The notes under the pieces were generated by a model. The model ran no database searches. It had not been told where the DNA came from and saw nothing but the letters and a program-made list of their open reading frames with translations. This document shows, in pieces, positions 8,744 through 18,258 of a DNA stretch of 64,000 bases. The stretch covers positions 1 through 64,000 of the forward strand of contig NZ_PPRC01000006.1 in assembly GCF_002902565.1 (NCBI RefSeq), read 5' to 3'. The position numbers were made by a program, and so were the translations under genes. Source of the stretch: Staphylococcus petrasii. Lineage in GTDB: Bacteria; Bacillota; Bacilli; Staphylococcales; Staphylococcaceae. How positions within the stretch are numbered: position 1 is the stretch's first letter; every line of letters starts with the position of its first letter.

Positions 8744-9799
8744 TTATGCTTGTGAATGTTGTTCTTTATTGTCTTTATTTTTATTCCAAGGCATTGGAAT
8801 GTGTAAGTGTAGTAAATCGAATTTTTTAATGATTAAACCTATAATAAAGGCTAAAACAACAGCTGTAATTGCGACTGCCACAATTGTAATAATTGAAGTG
8901 ATTGGGTTATTGAAACCAAATAATACAATCGCACCGGCCATTGGTGTCGCCATACCAGTTACGCCAATTTTCAAGCCACTGAAATTGATGATACATGCAG
9001 TAACCATACCGATTAACGCGTTTGCCCCATAAAGGACGGGTGCGTATTTAACGATAAGATCAATTTGTGTAAGTGGTTCGATAAATACAGCGAAGCGGTT
9101 AGACTTATTACCAATTTTAAGTAAATTAAATAATGTGAAGTTCGCAAATGATGCGCCTGTACAAGTGATGGCACCGATAGCCATTGGAACTCCTGTTAAG
9201 CCTAATATACTTGCAAGTACCATTGAACTTAATGGCGTCATGCTTGTTACTGGAATGATTAAGCCTAAAATAATCGCTAACGCGTATGGACTGCTATCTC
9301 CTACAGAGTTAACGGCATTCGCGATTGAATTTAAGACTGCGGTAACACCTGGATTAATTAATGTTGCTAAGCCGTATACTAAAGCTGGCGCAACAAGAAT
9401 AACCACGATTAAATCTAAACCGTCTGGTACTTTTTTCTGAATAAATTTAATAACGAAAGCTGTTAAATAAGCAGCAATGAATGCAGGTAATAAACTAAAC
9501 TCTTTTAGTGTAAGACCTACGATAACAGCGAATACAGGTGATACTTTTAAATTAAGACACGCTAGTATTCCGACTGCAATACCGCCTAAACTACCTGCTA
9601 AATCCCCAATTTCTTGTAAGAATTTTATATGGAAAATGCCTCCAATGGCATAACTTAAGAATGCTTGTGGTAAGAAAGTCGCACAAGCAGCCCCTGATAA
9701 CGCTTGTAATCCTTCTTGGCCATATGGCGCAAATTTTAAGAATAACGTCATAACAATAAGCACAATCACTAATGTGCCGACCCCTAAAATGATATTCAT
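8744..9799 (-). CDS. PTS_EIIC-type integral membrane protein (second copy)
   Basis: This 351-residue protein has about ten membrane helices and is PTS_EIIC_2-like, with 'SGAACATFLPQAF', 'SVGDSSPYALAIILGLIIPVTSMTPLSS' in two adjoining parts, and 'GITCTGASF'-like small-residue stretches. It ends in a charged, histidine-containing tail. The ATG at 9799 follows AAGGAG with good spacing. It has no IIA/IIB partner nearby. It is related in layout to the protein at 275-1327. The transported compound is unknown. Confidence 0.72.
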   Translation of the reverse strand: MNIILGVGTLVIVLIVMTLFLKFAPYGQEGLQALSGAACATFLPQAFLSYAIGGIFHIKFLQEIGDLAGSLGGIAVGILACLNLKVSPVFAVIVGLTLKEFSLLPAFIAAYLTAFVIKFIQKKVPDGLDLIVVILVAPALVYGLATLINPGVTAVLNSIANAVNSVGDSSPYALAIILGLIIPVTSMTPLSSMVLASILGLTGVPMAIGAITCTGASFANFTLFNLLKIGNKSNRFAVFIEPLTQIDLIVKYAPVLYGANALIGMVTACIINFSGLKIGVTGMATPMAGAIVLFGFNNPITSIITIVAVAITAVVLAFIIGLIIKKFDLLHLHIPMPWNKNKDNKEQHSQA

Positions 9800-10086
9800 T
9801 TAAAATAACTCCTTAATATATAATGTGTATTTTAAAACATTTTAATATTGTAACATATATTGCAAGTATTAAATTTACTGACGATTATATTGTTTATATT
9901 TACCGAATTATTTGGAGCTATTGTTTTTTATTTCCAAAAGTTCTGTAAAGATGAGTTAAATAGTATAGCGACAAGGATGAGAGATACTTAGGCTAATTTT
10001 TTCTATAAATGGTATAGTGAAGAAAAATAATTTAATTTCATAAAGTGAAAAATTGATTGTAATTAATAGAACATGGAGATTAATAC

Positions 10087-10398
10087 ATGGATGGTATCAT
10101 TGCGTTTCTTCAAATGTTAGTTGTCGTACCTTATTCAATATTTTTATTGGCAGTTTTTATGTATTGTATATGGAAGTGCGTCTTTTTCGTAAATGATTTA
10201 ATTAGGGGTTTGTTAGGTAATAGATTACGAAATAATGACTCTGAAGGTATGTCATTTTTAATTTTATTTGTAGCTATATTTTTAGGCTCATTATTATTTA
10301 TTATTCCTTTCTATATTGTCGTAATGTTGATTGGTAATTTCTTCCAAATCCCTTTAGTAATTATCGGTATTTTTATTATTGTTAAAAAGTTAAAGTAA
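10087..10398 (+). CDS. Small hydrophobic membrane protein, function unknown
   Basis: I do not recognise this 103-residue protein. It has three predicted membrane helices (about residues 8-30, 53-72 and 74-97) separated by a charged loop 'NDLIRGLLGNRLRNNDSEG'. ATG at 10087 follows TGGAG about seven bases upstream. It is flanked by spacers of more than 200 bases and is probably monocistronic. Confidence 0.6.
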   Translation: MDGIIAFLQMLVVVPYSIFLLAVFMYCIWKCVFFVNDLIRGLLGNRLRNNDSEGMSFLILFVAIFLGSLLFIIPFYIVVMLIGNFFQIPLVIIGIFIIVKKLK

Positions 10399-10611
10399 AG
10401 ATAAGAAACTTTATAATCAGATCGATGCATATTTTAGAAAATGTACAATGTAAATTACATTTAATATAATAGATAAAATAAAACTATAAAATATTTCGTT
10501 AAAGAATGTTGATTGATATGACAGTAGCGCTTGATGGGTTTAATTTTCAAAAAGCGTGAAGAGTGGAATAAGTTTGAGCATCAATAAAGTAAATCACAAA
10601 GGAGCGCATTC

Positions 10612-12498
10612 ATGGAGAAGTTAGTTTCAATTATTATATCTGTGTACAATAAAGAATTGTATTTAAGGCAATGTATAGAGTCATTAATTGATTTAAAGAT
10701 GGATAAGGACCAAATCGAGGCGATATTTGTAGATGATTGTTCTACTGATCAATCGGTGGATATTATTCAAGAATATGCGAAGGATTATGAGTTTATCCAT
10801 TTAATTCAATTGCCTCACAATACGGGGAGTCCTTCTGAGCCTAGAAACGTCGGTATTGAGGAAGCATCAGGTAAGTATATTACGTTACTAGATGCAGATG
10901 ATTGGTTAGACGTTGATGGTTTCCCTCAATTAATGGAAAAGGTAAACAAAGATGACGCGGACTTTGGTTTAGGCCAATGTTTTAAGCACACAGCTAAGAG
11001 TGTGTCGTATCATGGGAAATTCACGTCTTATAAGGAAGCATCACATCTGAAACCTCAAGAAATCAAGAAGTTATTCAGAGCAGTAGGTCCGCCAGGCAAA
11101 GTATTTAAACGTCAATTAGTCATCGACAATCAAATTAAGTTTGAACATATGAAATATGGCGAAGATAAATTATTTTTTGTTGAACTATACTCAAAAGTAA
11201 ATGATATTACGATGTCAGTAGCGCCAATGTATCATGTGAACCGATATGATGAGAATGAGTCATTAGTGAAACAAACGTCTATGTTAGATAAAGCGCAGTT
11301 AAACTTAGAAATCACAAGAAGAATATGTAATATGGAAATGGATTCATCATTGAAAGAAATGATTATGTCTCGAATCGTTGAAATAGATTTCATTTCACGT
11401 TTCCTTCGTACAAAGACATTTATCAAATCTCAAGACAAACAAGCGTTTTATGACATATTTGATGAGCTGGAACAGCTATTAACTGACTACAATATTGACG
11501 TGCCGTCGTTAGTAACTAATCCTGTGTTCAAAGCGATGTACACTTTATATCATCAAGAAGATAAAACGGACTTTATTCATTTTACGAAAGATGTGGTCCA
11601 TAATAAGTGGCGCTATATCATTCAAGATAATGTCATTTATAGAGATTTCGTTCGCCACTATGACGCAATTAATCCAATTCCTGTCGATTGTTATCCAATT
11701 TATGAGGGGACGCATCTCATTAATGGAAATAAATATGAAGTGATTCACGTGATGAAGCCTGAAGATGTTAAAATTCGTGCCGTGAACATGATAGAAATTA
11801 ATAATATGGCGAATAGTTGCGAATTAGAATTTGAATATGAGAATGGCAGAATCTATATTTCACATGACCATTTTAAAGGCTTGGATAAAGTGAATATTAA
11901 TCTTAGCGTGGAATATGGCGAAGCGGATCACTCACTGGTATATGCCTCATTCCCAAGTTTCAACGATGTTTACACAATGAAACGTCAAAGTTTTAAATTA
12001 GAACTAATGCATCCAGAAGCTGAGAAGAATTCAGAAACTGCTGTAGAGGATAAATACTTTGTGAATATTAATGGGCCAATGATGACGCTGAAAACGATTA
12101 ATGTTTATCAAGATTTAGCTTTTAAGGAAAAGGTGGCAAGCTTGGAAGCAGGAAGTCGTATTACTTCGAAAGAAATTCAACATACGTCAAATGGTACGCC
12201 AAGATTAGTACTTGAAGACGGCAGCTTTGTAACGGCGAATAAAGACTTTATCGCGTTAATTAAAACGAAAGATAGCGAAAAATACATTACTGAGACGCCA
12301 AACGAAGTTAAAATCATCAAAGGATGTAAATTATACGATTCACGTCAATTTAAAGATAATGTAGTTGAGCCTCTTAAAGTAGGAGAGACATTGAAGATTA
12401 AGAATATTATCTACACTAAAAGTTCAACACCTCGTCTCGTAACAGAAAACGGCTACTTCTTAACAGCAAATAAAGACTTTGTAGAAATACTTCGTTAA
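10612..12498 (+). CDS. TarS/TarP-like family 2 glycosyltransferase with two C-terminal DUF5776 repeats
   Basis: The N-terminal GT-A domain has 'VSIIISVYNKELYL', 'FVDDCSTDQS' (about 39-48), 'GSPSEPRNVGIEEASG' and the metal-binding 'LDADDW' (93-98), the arrangement of wall teichoic acid GlcNAc transferases TarS/TarP. About 350 further residues follow. Residues from about 510 form two similar units, each ending 'TPRLV(L/T)E(D/N)G.F(V/L)TANKDF', which match DUF5776, a domain found on staphylococcal and lactobacillal cell-surface proteins. No signal peptide is seen, so it acts in the cytoplasm. GGAG precedes the ATG at 10612. Glycosylation of teichoic acid or another surface polymer is inferred, not shown. 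Confidence 0.78.
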   Translation: MEKLVSIIISVYNKELYLRQCIESLIDLKMDKDQIEAIFVDDCSTDQSVDIIQEYAKDYEFIHLIQLPHNTGSPSEPRNVGIEEASGKYITLLDADDWLDVDGFPQLMEKVNKDDADFGLGQCFKHTAKSVSYHGKFTSYKEASHLKPQEIKKLFRAVGPPGKVFKRQLVIDNQIKFEHMKYGEDKLFFVELYSKVNDITMSVAPMYHVNRYDENESLVKQTSMLDKAQLNLEITRRICNMEMDSSLKEMIMSRIVEIDFISRFLRTKTFIKSQDKQAFYDIFDELEQLLTDYNIDVPSLVTNPVFKAMYTLYHQEDKTDFIHFTKDVVHNKWRYIIQDNVIYRDFVRHYDAINPIPVDCYPIYEGTHLINGNKYEVIHVMKPEDVKIRAVNMIEINNMANSCELEFEYENGRIYISHDHFKGLDKVNINLSVEYGEADHSLVYASFPSFNDVYTMKRQSFKLELMHPEAEKNSETAVEDKYFVNINGPMMTLKTINVYQDLAFKEKVASLEAGSRITSKEIQHTSNGTPRLVLEDGSFVTANKDFIALIKTKDSEKYITETPNEVKIIKGCKLYDSRQFKDNVVEPLKVGETLKIKNIIYTKSSTPRLVTENGYFLTANKDFVEILR

Positions 12499-12522
12499 AC
12501 TCATAACACTGAATACAAAATT

Positions 12523-12562
12523 AAAGGTTGGGACATAAACGCTTTATGTCTCAACCTTTTTT
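12523..12562. terminator. Terminator between the glycosyltransferase and mntC
   Basis: The hairpin AAAGGTTGGGACATAAA with TTTATGTCTCAACCTTT ends in a T6 run between convergent genes. Confidence 0.85.
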
Positions 12563-12580
12563 CACTATTTTATAAATATA

Positions 12581-13510
12581 TTATTCCATGCTTCCGTGAA
12601 TCGTCTCGATATTATGTTTCATCATTTTATAATAAGAATCTCCTTTAGATCTTTTTTCTCCAATTGAATCTGTAAATACTTCTCCGTAAATACTTTTGCC
12701 AGTTTCTTCAGACAAGCTATTCATAGATTTTTTATCTACACTTGTTTCAACTAATAAATGTTTAATGTGATTGTCTTTAACAAATTTTATAGCTTGTTTC
12801 ATCTGTGAAGGTGTGCCTTGTTTTTCAGTATTGATTTCCCAAATATAGCCAGGTTTAATATCAAATGCTTTTGAAAAGTATTTGAAAGCACCTTCACTTG
12901 TAATCATGGCACGTTCTTGTTTCGGAATATCATTAAATTTATCTTTACTATCCTTGTTTAACTTTTCCAGTTGGGCAAGATAAGTCTTACCTTGTTCCTC
13001 ATAGTCTGCTTTATGTGATGAATCTGCTTTAATTAGTTGTTCTTGAATGTTCTTCACATATTGAATCCCATTGTCTAAACTCAACCAAGCATGTGGATCA
13101 ATCTTATCTTTATTACCAGTTTCCCCATTTAAATAGATGGGTTTAACACCTTTAGACACCGCGAAGACTGACTTATCATTAGTAGATTTACCTGCTTGTT
13201 TTAAGGCTTTTTCAAACCAACCGTTACCAGATTCTAAATTGAAACCATTGTAGAAGATGACATCTGCATCAGTAAGCTGTTTAATATCTTTCGGTTTCAC
13301 TTCATATTCATGGGGGTCCTGTCCCACGGGTACGATGCTATGAACGTCTACCTTGTCGCCAGCTACCTGTTTGACCATATCATAAATAATGGAGTTAGTA
13401 GTCACGACCTTCAATTTGTCATGATGTTTACTATGTTGCTCATTAGAATTTGAACTACAAGCTGCTAGAACGAGCATTAATGCAATAAGTAATGGAATAA
13501 ATTTTTTCAT
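12581..13510 (-). CDS. mntC: Manganese ABC transporter substrate-binding lipoprotein MntC (SitC)
   Basis: This is the extracellular receptor that captures Mn2+ (zinc can also bind) for MntAB. It is a cluster A-I (ZnuA/PsaA type) binding protein of 309 residues. The signal peptide ends in the lipobox 'LAAC' with Cys18. The metal ligands expected for the family are in 'GQDPHEYE', 'DPHAWLS', 'SEGAF' and 'FTDSIG'. Overall similarity to S. aureus MntC is very high. It is the last gene of mntABC; its ATG overlaps the end of mntB. The operon is behind a DtxR/MntR-type operator. Confidence 0.93.
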   Translation of the reverse strand: MKKFIPLLIALMLVLAACSSNSNEQHSKHHDKLKVVTTNSIIYDMVKQVAGDKVDVHSIVPVGQDPHEYEVKPKDIKQLTDADVIFYNGFNLESGNGWFEKALKQAGKSTNDKSVFAVSKGVKPIYLNGETGNKDKIDPHAWLSLDNGIQYVKNIQEQLIKADSSHKADYEEQGKTYLAQLEKLNKDSKDKFNDIPKQERAMITSEGAFKYFSKAFDIKPGYIWEINTEKQGTPSQMKQAIKFVKDNHIKHLLVETSVDKKSMNSLSEETGKSIYGEVFTDSIGEKRSKGDSYYKMMKHNIETIHGSME

Positions 13511-14382
13511 GTTGTTTGTACACCTCTGTATTTTGTTTTTATTTTTGAAAAGAGAAGGGTCAAGATATAAATACTAAATGTTGCAATCACAATCGTCGCA
13601 CCACTAGGCAGATTGTAAATAAAGCTAAAGTACAAGCCGATGATAGAACTTACTACGCCTATCAAACTTGCTACAATCATCATCGAATATAAATTCTTTG
13701 TGATTAAAAAGGCGGTCGACGCCGGTGTCACAAGTAAGGCAACGACTAAGATAATGCCTACAGTTTGAATACTAGCGACGGTAACTAAGGCGAGTAAGAG
13801 CATTACAAAATAATGAATCATCGTTGTATTCAATCCACTCACACGGCTAAATGTGGTATCAAAGGTTGAAATCATTAATGGTCGATAAAGTATGACAATC
13901 AGTAACATCACGATGACGCCAATAATGATGGTTGTCCAAAACGTTTGTCGCGTGATTGCGAGTAAGTTCCCGAATAAAATATGATGTAAATCTGTCGTGC
14001 TATTGATAAGACTAATAATGATGACACCCGTTGCGAGAAATGCAGTGAAACTAATGCCAATTGCTGCATCGGGCTTTGTTTTACTATTATTTGAAATGTA
14101 TCCAATTAATAAACTTGCAATCATGCCAGTTACTAACGCCCCGATGAACATCGGAATATTGAATAAGAAGGACAAAGCTACCCCAGGTAAAACGGCATGA
14201 CTCATTGCATCTCCCATTAACGATAATCCACGCAAGATAATCAAACTTCCTACAGTTCCACATACAACACCTACAACGATTGATGTAATTAAAGCCCGGT
14301 TTAAAAACTGATAATCAAATAAATGTTGAATGAAATCAGTCATTTGGTAGGTCGCTCCTTTCTTCAAAAGTAGAAGACACAT
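13507..14382 (-). CDS. mntB: Manganese ABC transporter permease MntB
   Basis: This is an ABC-3 family permease with about eight or nine membrane helices and 'LRGLSLMGDAMSHAVLPGVALSF' in two adjoining parts near the start, the family signature. Its 3' end overlaps mntC by four bases, and its nominal start overlaps mntA by 47 bases. An ATG at 14343 ('MTDFIQHLFDYQFLNRAL') with AGGAG upstream is probably the true start, leaving 278 residues and an 8-base overlap. It forms the Mn2+ channel. Confidence 0.9.
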   Translation of the reverse strand: MCLLLLKKGATYQMTDFIQHLFDYQFLNRALITSIVVGVVCGTVGSLIILRGLSLMGDAMSHAVLPGVALSFLFNIPMFIGALVTGMIASLLIGYISNNSKTKPDAAIGISFTAFLATGVIIISLINSTTDLHHILFGNLLAITRQTFWTTIIIGVIVMLLIVILYRPLMISTFDTTFSRVSGLNTTMIHYFVMLLLALVTVASIQTVGIILVVALLVTPASTAFLITKNLYSMMIVASLIGVVSSIIGLYFSFIYNLPSGATIVIATFSIYILTLLFSKIKTKYRGVQTT

Positions 14383-15079
14383 TAAATAGAAATGTTCGAT
14401 TTAGATATTGTGATTGCATCGCCTGATGACTATCACCGAAGAACCTAACAGTACGATTAAGTAACAGGATTCGATCGAAATATTGTTCTGCTTTAGATAA
14501 ATCATGATGCACAATAAGAATGAGCTTGCCTTGATTTTTTAATTGGCGAAGTTTCTCCATAATAAGTTGCTCACTGTTAAAATCGATGCCTACAAATGGT
14601 TCGTCTAATAAATAAACCGTACTATCTGACATCAATGCTCTTGCTACAAGTACACGTTGTAACTGACCGCCACTAAGTTCGGAAATTTGTTTGTATTGTA
14701 ACGATGCTAAGTCCAAATCCCTTAATAGTTTTTGAAACTTCATTTTTGAAGCGTGGTCGACGCGTTTGAACCAGCCGATGGTTTGATAACAACCAGATAA
14801 TATGACTTTCTCCACATTGATTGGAAAGTCTAAGTCTAATTGTGCTTTTTGAGGAATATATGTAACGTATTGCAATTGTTTATGTATGAATTTGCCATAT
14901 AAATACATCTCGCCGGTTGCGTTGAATTCACCGATTAGACATTTCAACAAAGATGATTTACCGGCACCATTGGGCCCCATAATACCGATGATCTTCCCAG
15001 AAATTGGAATCTTTAAAGTAATATCTTTAAGGACATGTTTGTGATTTAAATGCAAATTCATGTTGCTAATTTCTAACAA
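14336..15079 (-). CDS. mntA: Manganese ABC transporter ATPase MntA
   Basis: This 247-residue ABC ATPase has Walker A 'GPNGAGKSS' (about 34-42), signature 'LSGGQLQR' (about 139), Walker B 'VYLLDEPF' and the H-loop 'IVHHD'. 'IPQKAQLDLDFPI' is the Q-loop segment typical of metal-type importers. The start ATG at 15061 ('MNLHLNHKHVLKD') is possible, but 15079 with AGGAGGT upstream is better. First gene of mntABC. Confidence 0.92.
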   Translation of the reverse strand: MLEISNMNLHLNHKHVLKDITLKIPISGKIIGIMGPNGAGKSSLLKCLIGEFNATGEMYLYGKFIHKQLQYVTYIPQKAQLDLDFPINVEKVILSGCYQTIGWFKRVDHASKMKFQKLLRDLDLASLQYKQISELSGGQLQRVLVARALMSDSTVYLLDEPFVGIDFNSEQLIMEKLRQLKNQGKLILIVHHDLSKAEQYFDRILLLNRTVRFFGDSHQAMQSQYLNRTFLFNVSSTFEERSDLPND

Positions 15080-15102
15080 TCAACTACCTCCTAAATAAAA
15101 GT

Positions 15103-15116
15103 TTAGGTTAACCTAA
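15103..15116 (-). promoter_or_regulatory. MntR/DtxR-type operator of mntABC
   Basis: TTAGGTTAACCTAA is a perfect 14-base palindrome matching the TTAGGTTA half-site of DtxR/IdeR/MntR regulators. It lies directly downstream of the predicted -10 box, so a bound repressor would block initiation. The sequence supports manganese- or iron-dependent repression; MntR as the factor is inferred from the target genes. Confidence 0.8.
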
Positions 15117-15124
15117 TTTATTTT

Positions 15125-15154
15125 ATAATAAACACCTAAAATAGAATGTGTCAA
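15125..15154 (-). promoter_or_regulatory. mntABC promoter
   Basis: On the minus strand TTGACA (15149-15154) is separated by 18 bases from TATTAT (15125-15130). The start point would fall on the edge of the palindrome at 15103-15116. Confidence 0.7.
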
Positions 15155-15264
15155 GTTGAGACAGTAAATAAAAATATGGATAGTATATGTAATTATTCAG
15201 GAAATGATGGTCTTAATCGCTCTTTAATCATGGTTGTGGCTACATTTAATTAATTTGAGTCAGA

Positions 15265-15292
15265 TTGACAATTAAATATTTAAATGTAAAAT
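15265..15292 (+). promoter_or_regulatory. Promoter of the CobW-family gene
   Basis: TTGACA at 15265-15270 and TAAAAT at 15287-15292 have a 16-base spacer. The Zur box begins two bases after the -10. Confidence 0.6.
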
Positions 15293-15293
15293 A

Positions 15294-15316
15294 TAAAACG
15301 TAATAATTACGATTTA
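15294..15316 (+). promoter_or_regulatory. Zur box upstream of the CobW-family gene
   Basis: This is an 11-1-11 inverted repeat around the core CGTAATAATTACG with a single mismatch between the arms. It matches the Firmicute Zur operator (AAATCGTAATNATTACGATTT pattern, arms described here as ATCGTAAT/ATTACGAT). It overlaps the expected transcription start, which implies repression when zinc is sufficient. Confidence 0.85.
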
Positions 15317-15337
15317 TAAAAAGAAAGGTATGATTTT

Positions 15338-16537
15338 ATGGGCAAGATACCTGTAACGGTATTGAGTGGTTATCTCGGGTCAGGCAAGACGACGTTACTT
15401 AACCACATTTTAAATAATCGTGAAGGCCGTCGCATTGCGGTTATTGTGAATGATATGAGTGAAGTAAATATCGATAAAGATTTAGTTGCAGATGGCGGGG
15501 GACTATCTCGAACAGATGAAAAATTGGTCGAACTATCTAATGGTTGTATTTGTTGTACGCTTAGAGATGATTTGCTAAAAGAAGTAAAGCGTCTTGTAGA
15601 GAAAGGGAATATCGACTATATTGTGATTGAATCTACAGGAATATCTGAACCAGTACCTGTAGCGCAAACATTCTCTTATATTGACGAAGAACTAGGTATC
15701 GATTTAACTACTATTTGTCAACTCGATACGATGGTAACGGTAGTAGATGCGAATCGATTTATTAATGACATCAATTCTGAAGATTTACTTATTGATCGTG
15801 ATCAAGAGGTGGATCAAACGGATGAGCGTTCAATTGCTGATTTACTCATTGACCAAGTAGAGTTCTGTGATGTACTAGTGCTTAATAAAATGGATTTAGT
15901 AACTGAAGCAGAATTGACAAAATTAGAAAGTATTCTAAGAAAGTTACAACCAGAGGCAAAACTAATCAAAACGATAAATGCTGAAGTGGATATTGCTGAA
16001 GTATTAAATACAGGTCGTTTTAACTTTGAGAAGGCAAGTAATTCTGCAGGTTGGATAAAGGAACTAACTGAGGGAGGCCATGCTGCACATACACCTGAAA
16101 CGGAAGAGTATGGTATTAGTTCTTTCGTATATTCAAGACGTCTACCGTTTCACGCTAAACGTTTTAACGATTGGTTAGAGCAAATGCCTGATAATATCGT
16201 ACGTTCGAAAGGTATAGTATGGCTTGCCCAATATAATCAAGTGGCATGTTTGCTTTCACAGGCAGGTTCATCATGTAATATACATCCAGTAACCTATTGG
16301 GTAGCAGCAATGTCAGCGGAGCATCGTGAACATATCCTTCGACAACGCCCAGATGTAGCAGATAGTTGGGACATTGAATATGGGGATAGAAATACGCAAT
16401 TCGTGATTATAGGCACAGATTTAAATCAAGAAAAGATTGAGCATGAATTAGATCAATGTTTAGTTAACAGTGAAGAAATCGGTAGTGATTGGAGCCAACT
16501 TGAAGATCCATATCACTGGCAAATTAGACAAGTTTAA
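15338..16537 (+). CDS. COG0523/CobW-family GTPase, probable zinc chaperone
   Basis: This G3E GTPase has Walker A 'GYLGSGKTT' (11-19), metal-binding 'GCICCTLR' (CxCC, 69-76), 'ESTGISEP' and guanine-specificity 'NKMD' (about 183). A CobW C-terminal domain follows ('[12 protein letters not shown]', 'SKGIVWLA'). At 399 residues it fits the subgroup used to deliver zinc to client enzymes under zinc starvation (ZigA/ZagA-like). The Zur box immediately upstream supports the zinc role. AAAGG precedes the ATG. It is monocistronic, with a hairpin following. Confidence 0.88.
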   Translation: MGKIPVTVLSGYLGSGKTTLLNHILNNREGRRIAVIVNDMSEVNIDKDLVADGGGLSRTDEKLVELSNGCICCTLRDDLLKEVKRLVEKGNIDYIVIESTGISEPVPVAQTFSYIDEELGIDLTTICQLDTMVTVVDANRFINDINSEDLLIDRDQEVDQTDERSIADLLIDQVEFCDVLVLNKMDLVTEAELTKLESILRKLQPEAKLIKTINAEVDIAEVLNTGRFNFEKASNSAGWIKELTEGGHAAHTPETEEYGISSFVYSRRLPFHAKRFNDWLEQMPDNIVRSKGIVWLAQYNQVACLLSQAGSSCNIHPVTYWVAAMSAEHREHILRQRPDVADSWDIEYGDRNTQFVIIGTDLNQEKIEHELDQCLVNSEEIGSDWSQLEDPYHWQIRQV

Positions 16538-16567
16538 GTTCAACAATTTATCAAATAATCTAATTTT

Positions 16568-16602
16568 AAAAGCCTGGGACAAATGTAAGGTGTCTCAGGT
16601 TT
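16568..16602 (+). terminator. Hairpin terminator after the CobW-family gene
   Basis: AAAGCCTGGGACA pairs with TGTCTCAGGTTT allowing one mismatch and a G-U pair. The T tract is short, so efficiency may be moderate. Confidence 0.55.
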
Positions 16603-16642
16603 ATTGTTGTCATAAACAATGTACGGAAACGTTAAAATATAT

Positions 16643-16657
16643 TAAAATCAGAAAATT
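16643..16657 (+). promoter_or_regulatory. Possible CodY half-site upstream of brnQ
   Basis: The sequence CAGAAAATT exactly matches one half of the CodY motif AATTTTCWGAAAATT; the other half matches poorly (about 11 of 15 overall). It lies about 50 bases upstream of the TATAAT at 16704-16709 that probably serves brnQ. Branched-chain amino acid carriers are well-known CodY targets, which is the main reason to mention it. Confidence 0.3.
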
Positions 16658-16742
16658 TTTTAAATTTATTGAATATTTCGAACAAATGAAGCCGAAAATT
16701 TTGTATAATAGCAAGTAAACTAGAAATAGGAGAAAGAGACTT

Positions 16743-18104
16743 ATGACGAAACACAAACTTTCAATTAAAGATAATATTTTTATTGGATCAATGTTGTTTG
16801 GTTTATTCTTTGGTGCTGGGAACTTAATCTTCCCAATTCATCTAGGACAAACGGCAGGGTCTAACGTGTTACTCGCCAATCTTGGTTTCTTAATTACAGC
16901 AATTGGGTTACCATTCTTAGGGATTGTAGCGATTGGCATCTCTAAAACGAATGGCGTTTTTGAAATTTCTTCAAGAGTAAGTAGGACGTACGCTTATTTA
17001 TTTACTATCGCATTGTATCTTGTAATAGGGCCATTCTTTGCCTTACCAAGACTTGCGACAACATCTTATGAAATTGCATTTTCACCATTTGTTTCGCCTA
17101 GTACGGGTAAAATTTTATTACCAATTTTTAGTATTTTGTTCTTTGTTATTGCATGGTTCTTTGCGAGAAAACCTTCAAAAATACTTGATTACATAGGTAA
17201 ATTTTTAAATCCAGTATTCTTAATTCTGTTAGGAATTGTAGTACTATTAGCGTTTATTCGTCCAATGGGTGGCATTAGTCACGCGCCTGTAAGTGCGGAT
17301 TATAGCAATAGCGTGTTACTTAAAGGTTTTATCGACGGTTATAACACGCTTGATGCTCTAGCGTCACTAGCTTTCGGTATCATTATCGTAACGACAATTA
17401 AGAAGTTAGGTATTACAAATCCAAACGGTATCGCGAAAGAAACGTTTAAATCTGGTGCCATTAGTATTATTGCGATGGGCGTTATTTACACATTATTAGC
17501 TGTCATGGGTACGATGAGTTTAGGGCATTTTAAAGTCAGTGAAAATGGTGGTATTGCACTTGCTCAAATCGCGCAACATTACCTTGGTGACTATGGCATT
17601 ATCATCTTGTCATTAATCATCATCGTGGCATGTTTAAAAACGGCGATTGGGTTGATTACCGCATTTTCAGAAACATTTACAGAACTCTTCCCGAAAATGA
17701 ACTATCTATGGTTAGCGACAGGTGTGGCAGTACTAGCGTGTATCTTCGCTAACGTGGGACTTACAAAAATCATTATGTACTCAACGCCAGTATTGATGTT
17801 TATCTATCCATTAGCAATTACGTTAATCTTATTAACATTGGCAAGTCCGTTATTCAACCATTCAACGATTGTTTATAAATTTACGACATTCTTCACAATG
17901 TTCGCGGCGTTCTTTGATGGCGTAAATGCGAGTCCAGAATTCTTTGCGAAGACAGCATTCGCGCAAGCGTTAATTGGTTTCGCGCAAAAATATTTACCAT
18001 TCTTCACGATTGGTATGGGATGGATTGTTCCTGCAATTATCGGATTTATCATCGGCCTAATTGTCTATAAAGTGCGTTTTGGACGTCACAAACAACTTCA
18101 ATAA
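16743..18104 (+). CDS. brnQ: Branched-chain amino acid:cation symporter BrnQ
   Basis: This 453-residue protein has about 12 membrane helices and belongs to the LIVCS family. The N-terminal '[22 protein letters not shown]' (two adjoining parts) is the family hallmark, and '[17 protein letters not shown]' is also conserved. It imports Leu, Ile and Val with Na+ or H+. AGGAG precedes the ATG. Staphylococci carry up to three brnQ paralogues, and which one this is cannot be told here. It sits as a single transcription unit between two Zur-controlled units without an obvious Zur box of its own. Confidence 0.9.
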   Translation: MTKHKLSIKDNIFIGSMLFGLFFGAGNLIFPIHLGQTAGSNVLLANLGFLITAIGLPFLGIVAIGISKTNGVFEISSRVSRTYAYLFTIALYLVIGPFFALPRLATTSYEIAFSPFVSPSTGKILLPIFSILFFVIAWFFARKPSKILDYIGKFLNPVFLILLGIVVLLAFIRPMGGISHAPVSADYSNSVLLKGFIDGYNTLDALASLAFGIIIVTTIKKLGITNPNGIAKETFKSGAISIIAMGVIYTLLAVMGTMSLGHFKVSENGGIALAQIAQHYLGDYGIIILSLIIIVACLKTAIGLITAFSETFTELFPKMNYLWLATGVAVLACIFANVGLTKIIMYSTPVLMFIYPLAITLILLTLASPLFNHSTIVYKFTTFFTMFAAFFDGVNASPEFFAKTAFAQALIGFAQKYLPFFTIGMGWIVPAIIGFIIGLIVYKVRFGRHKQLQ

Positions 18105-18115
18105 TTGCTTAATTT

Positions 18116-18166
18116 ATAAGCTATGTTTAACTCATTTAGTATGAGCTAAGCATGGCTTATTTTTTA
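18116..18166 (+). terminator. brnQ terminator
   Basis: Long imperfect hairpin ATAAGCTATG...CATGGCTTAT with an inner CTCAT/ATGAG stem and a following T6 run. Confidence 0.8.
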
Positions 18167-18215
18167 TGCTTTTAAAAAGTCACTATTGTACAAATAAAAA
18201 TATTATAGTACTATA

Positions 18216-18238
18216 TAAATCGTAATTATTACGATTTA
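18216..18238 (+). promoter_or_regulatory. Perfect Zur box of the methyltransferase/ABC importer operon
   Basis: This is a perfect 11-1-11 palindrome with core ATCGTAATTATTACGAT, an ideal match to the Bacillus/Staphylococcus Zur operator. A plausible promoter precedes it (TTGTAC at 18186-18191, 17 bases, TACTAT at 18209-18214), so the box covers the start site. It ends 20 bases before the first ATG of the operon. Confidence 0.9.
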
Positions 18239-18258
18239 ATAATAGTGAGGAGAATTTG

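Noticed and set aside
16743-18104. brnQ as a member of the Zur regulon
   Set aside because: No Zur palindrome was seen in its upstream region; its position between two Zur units appears incidental.
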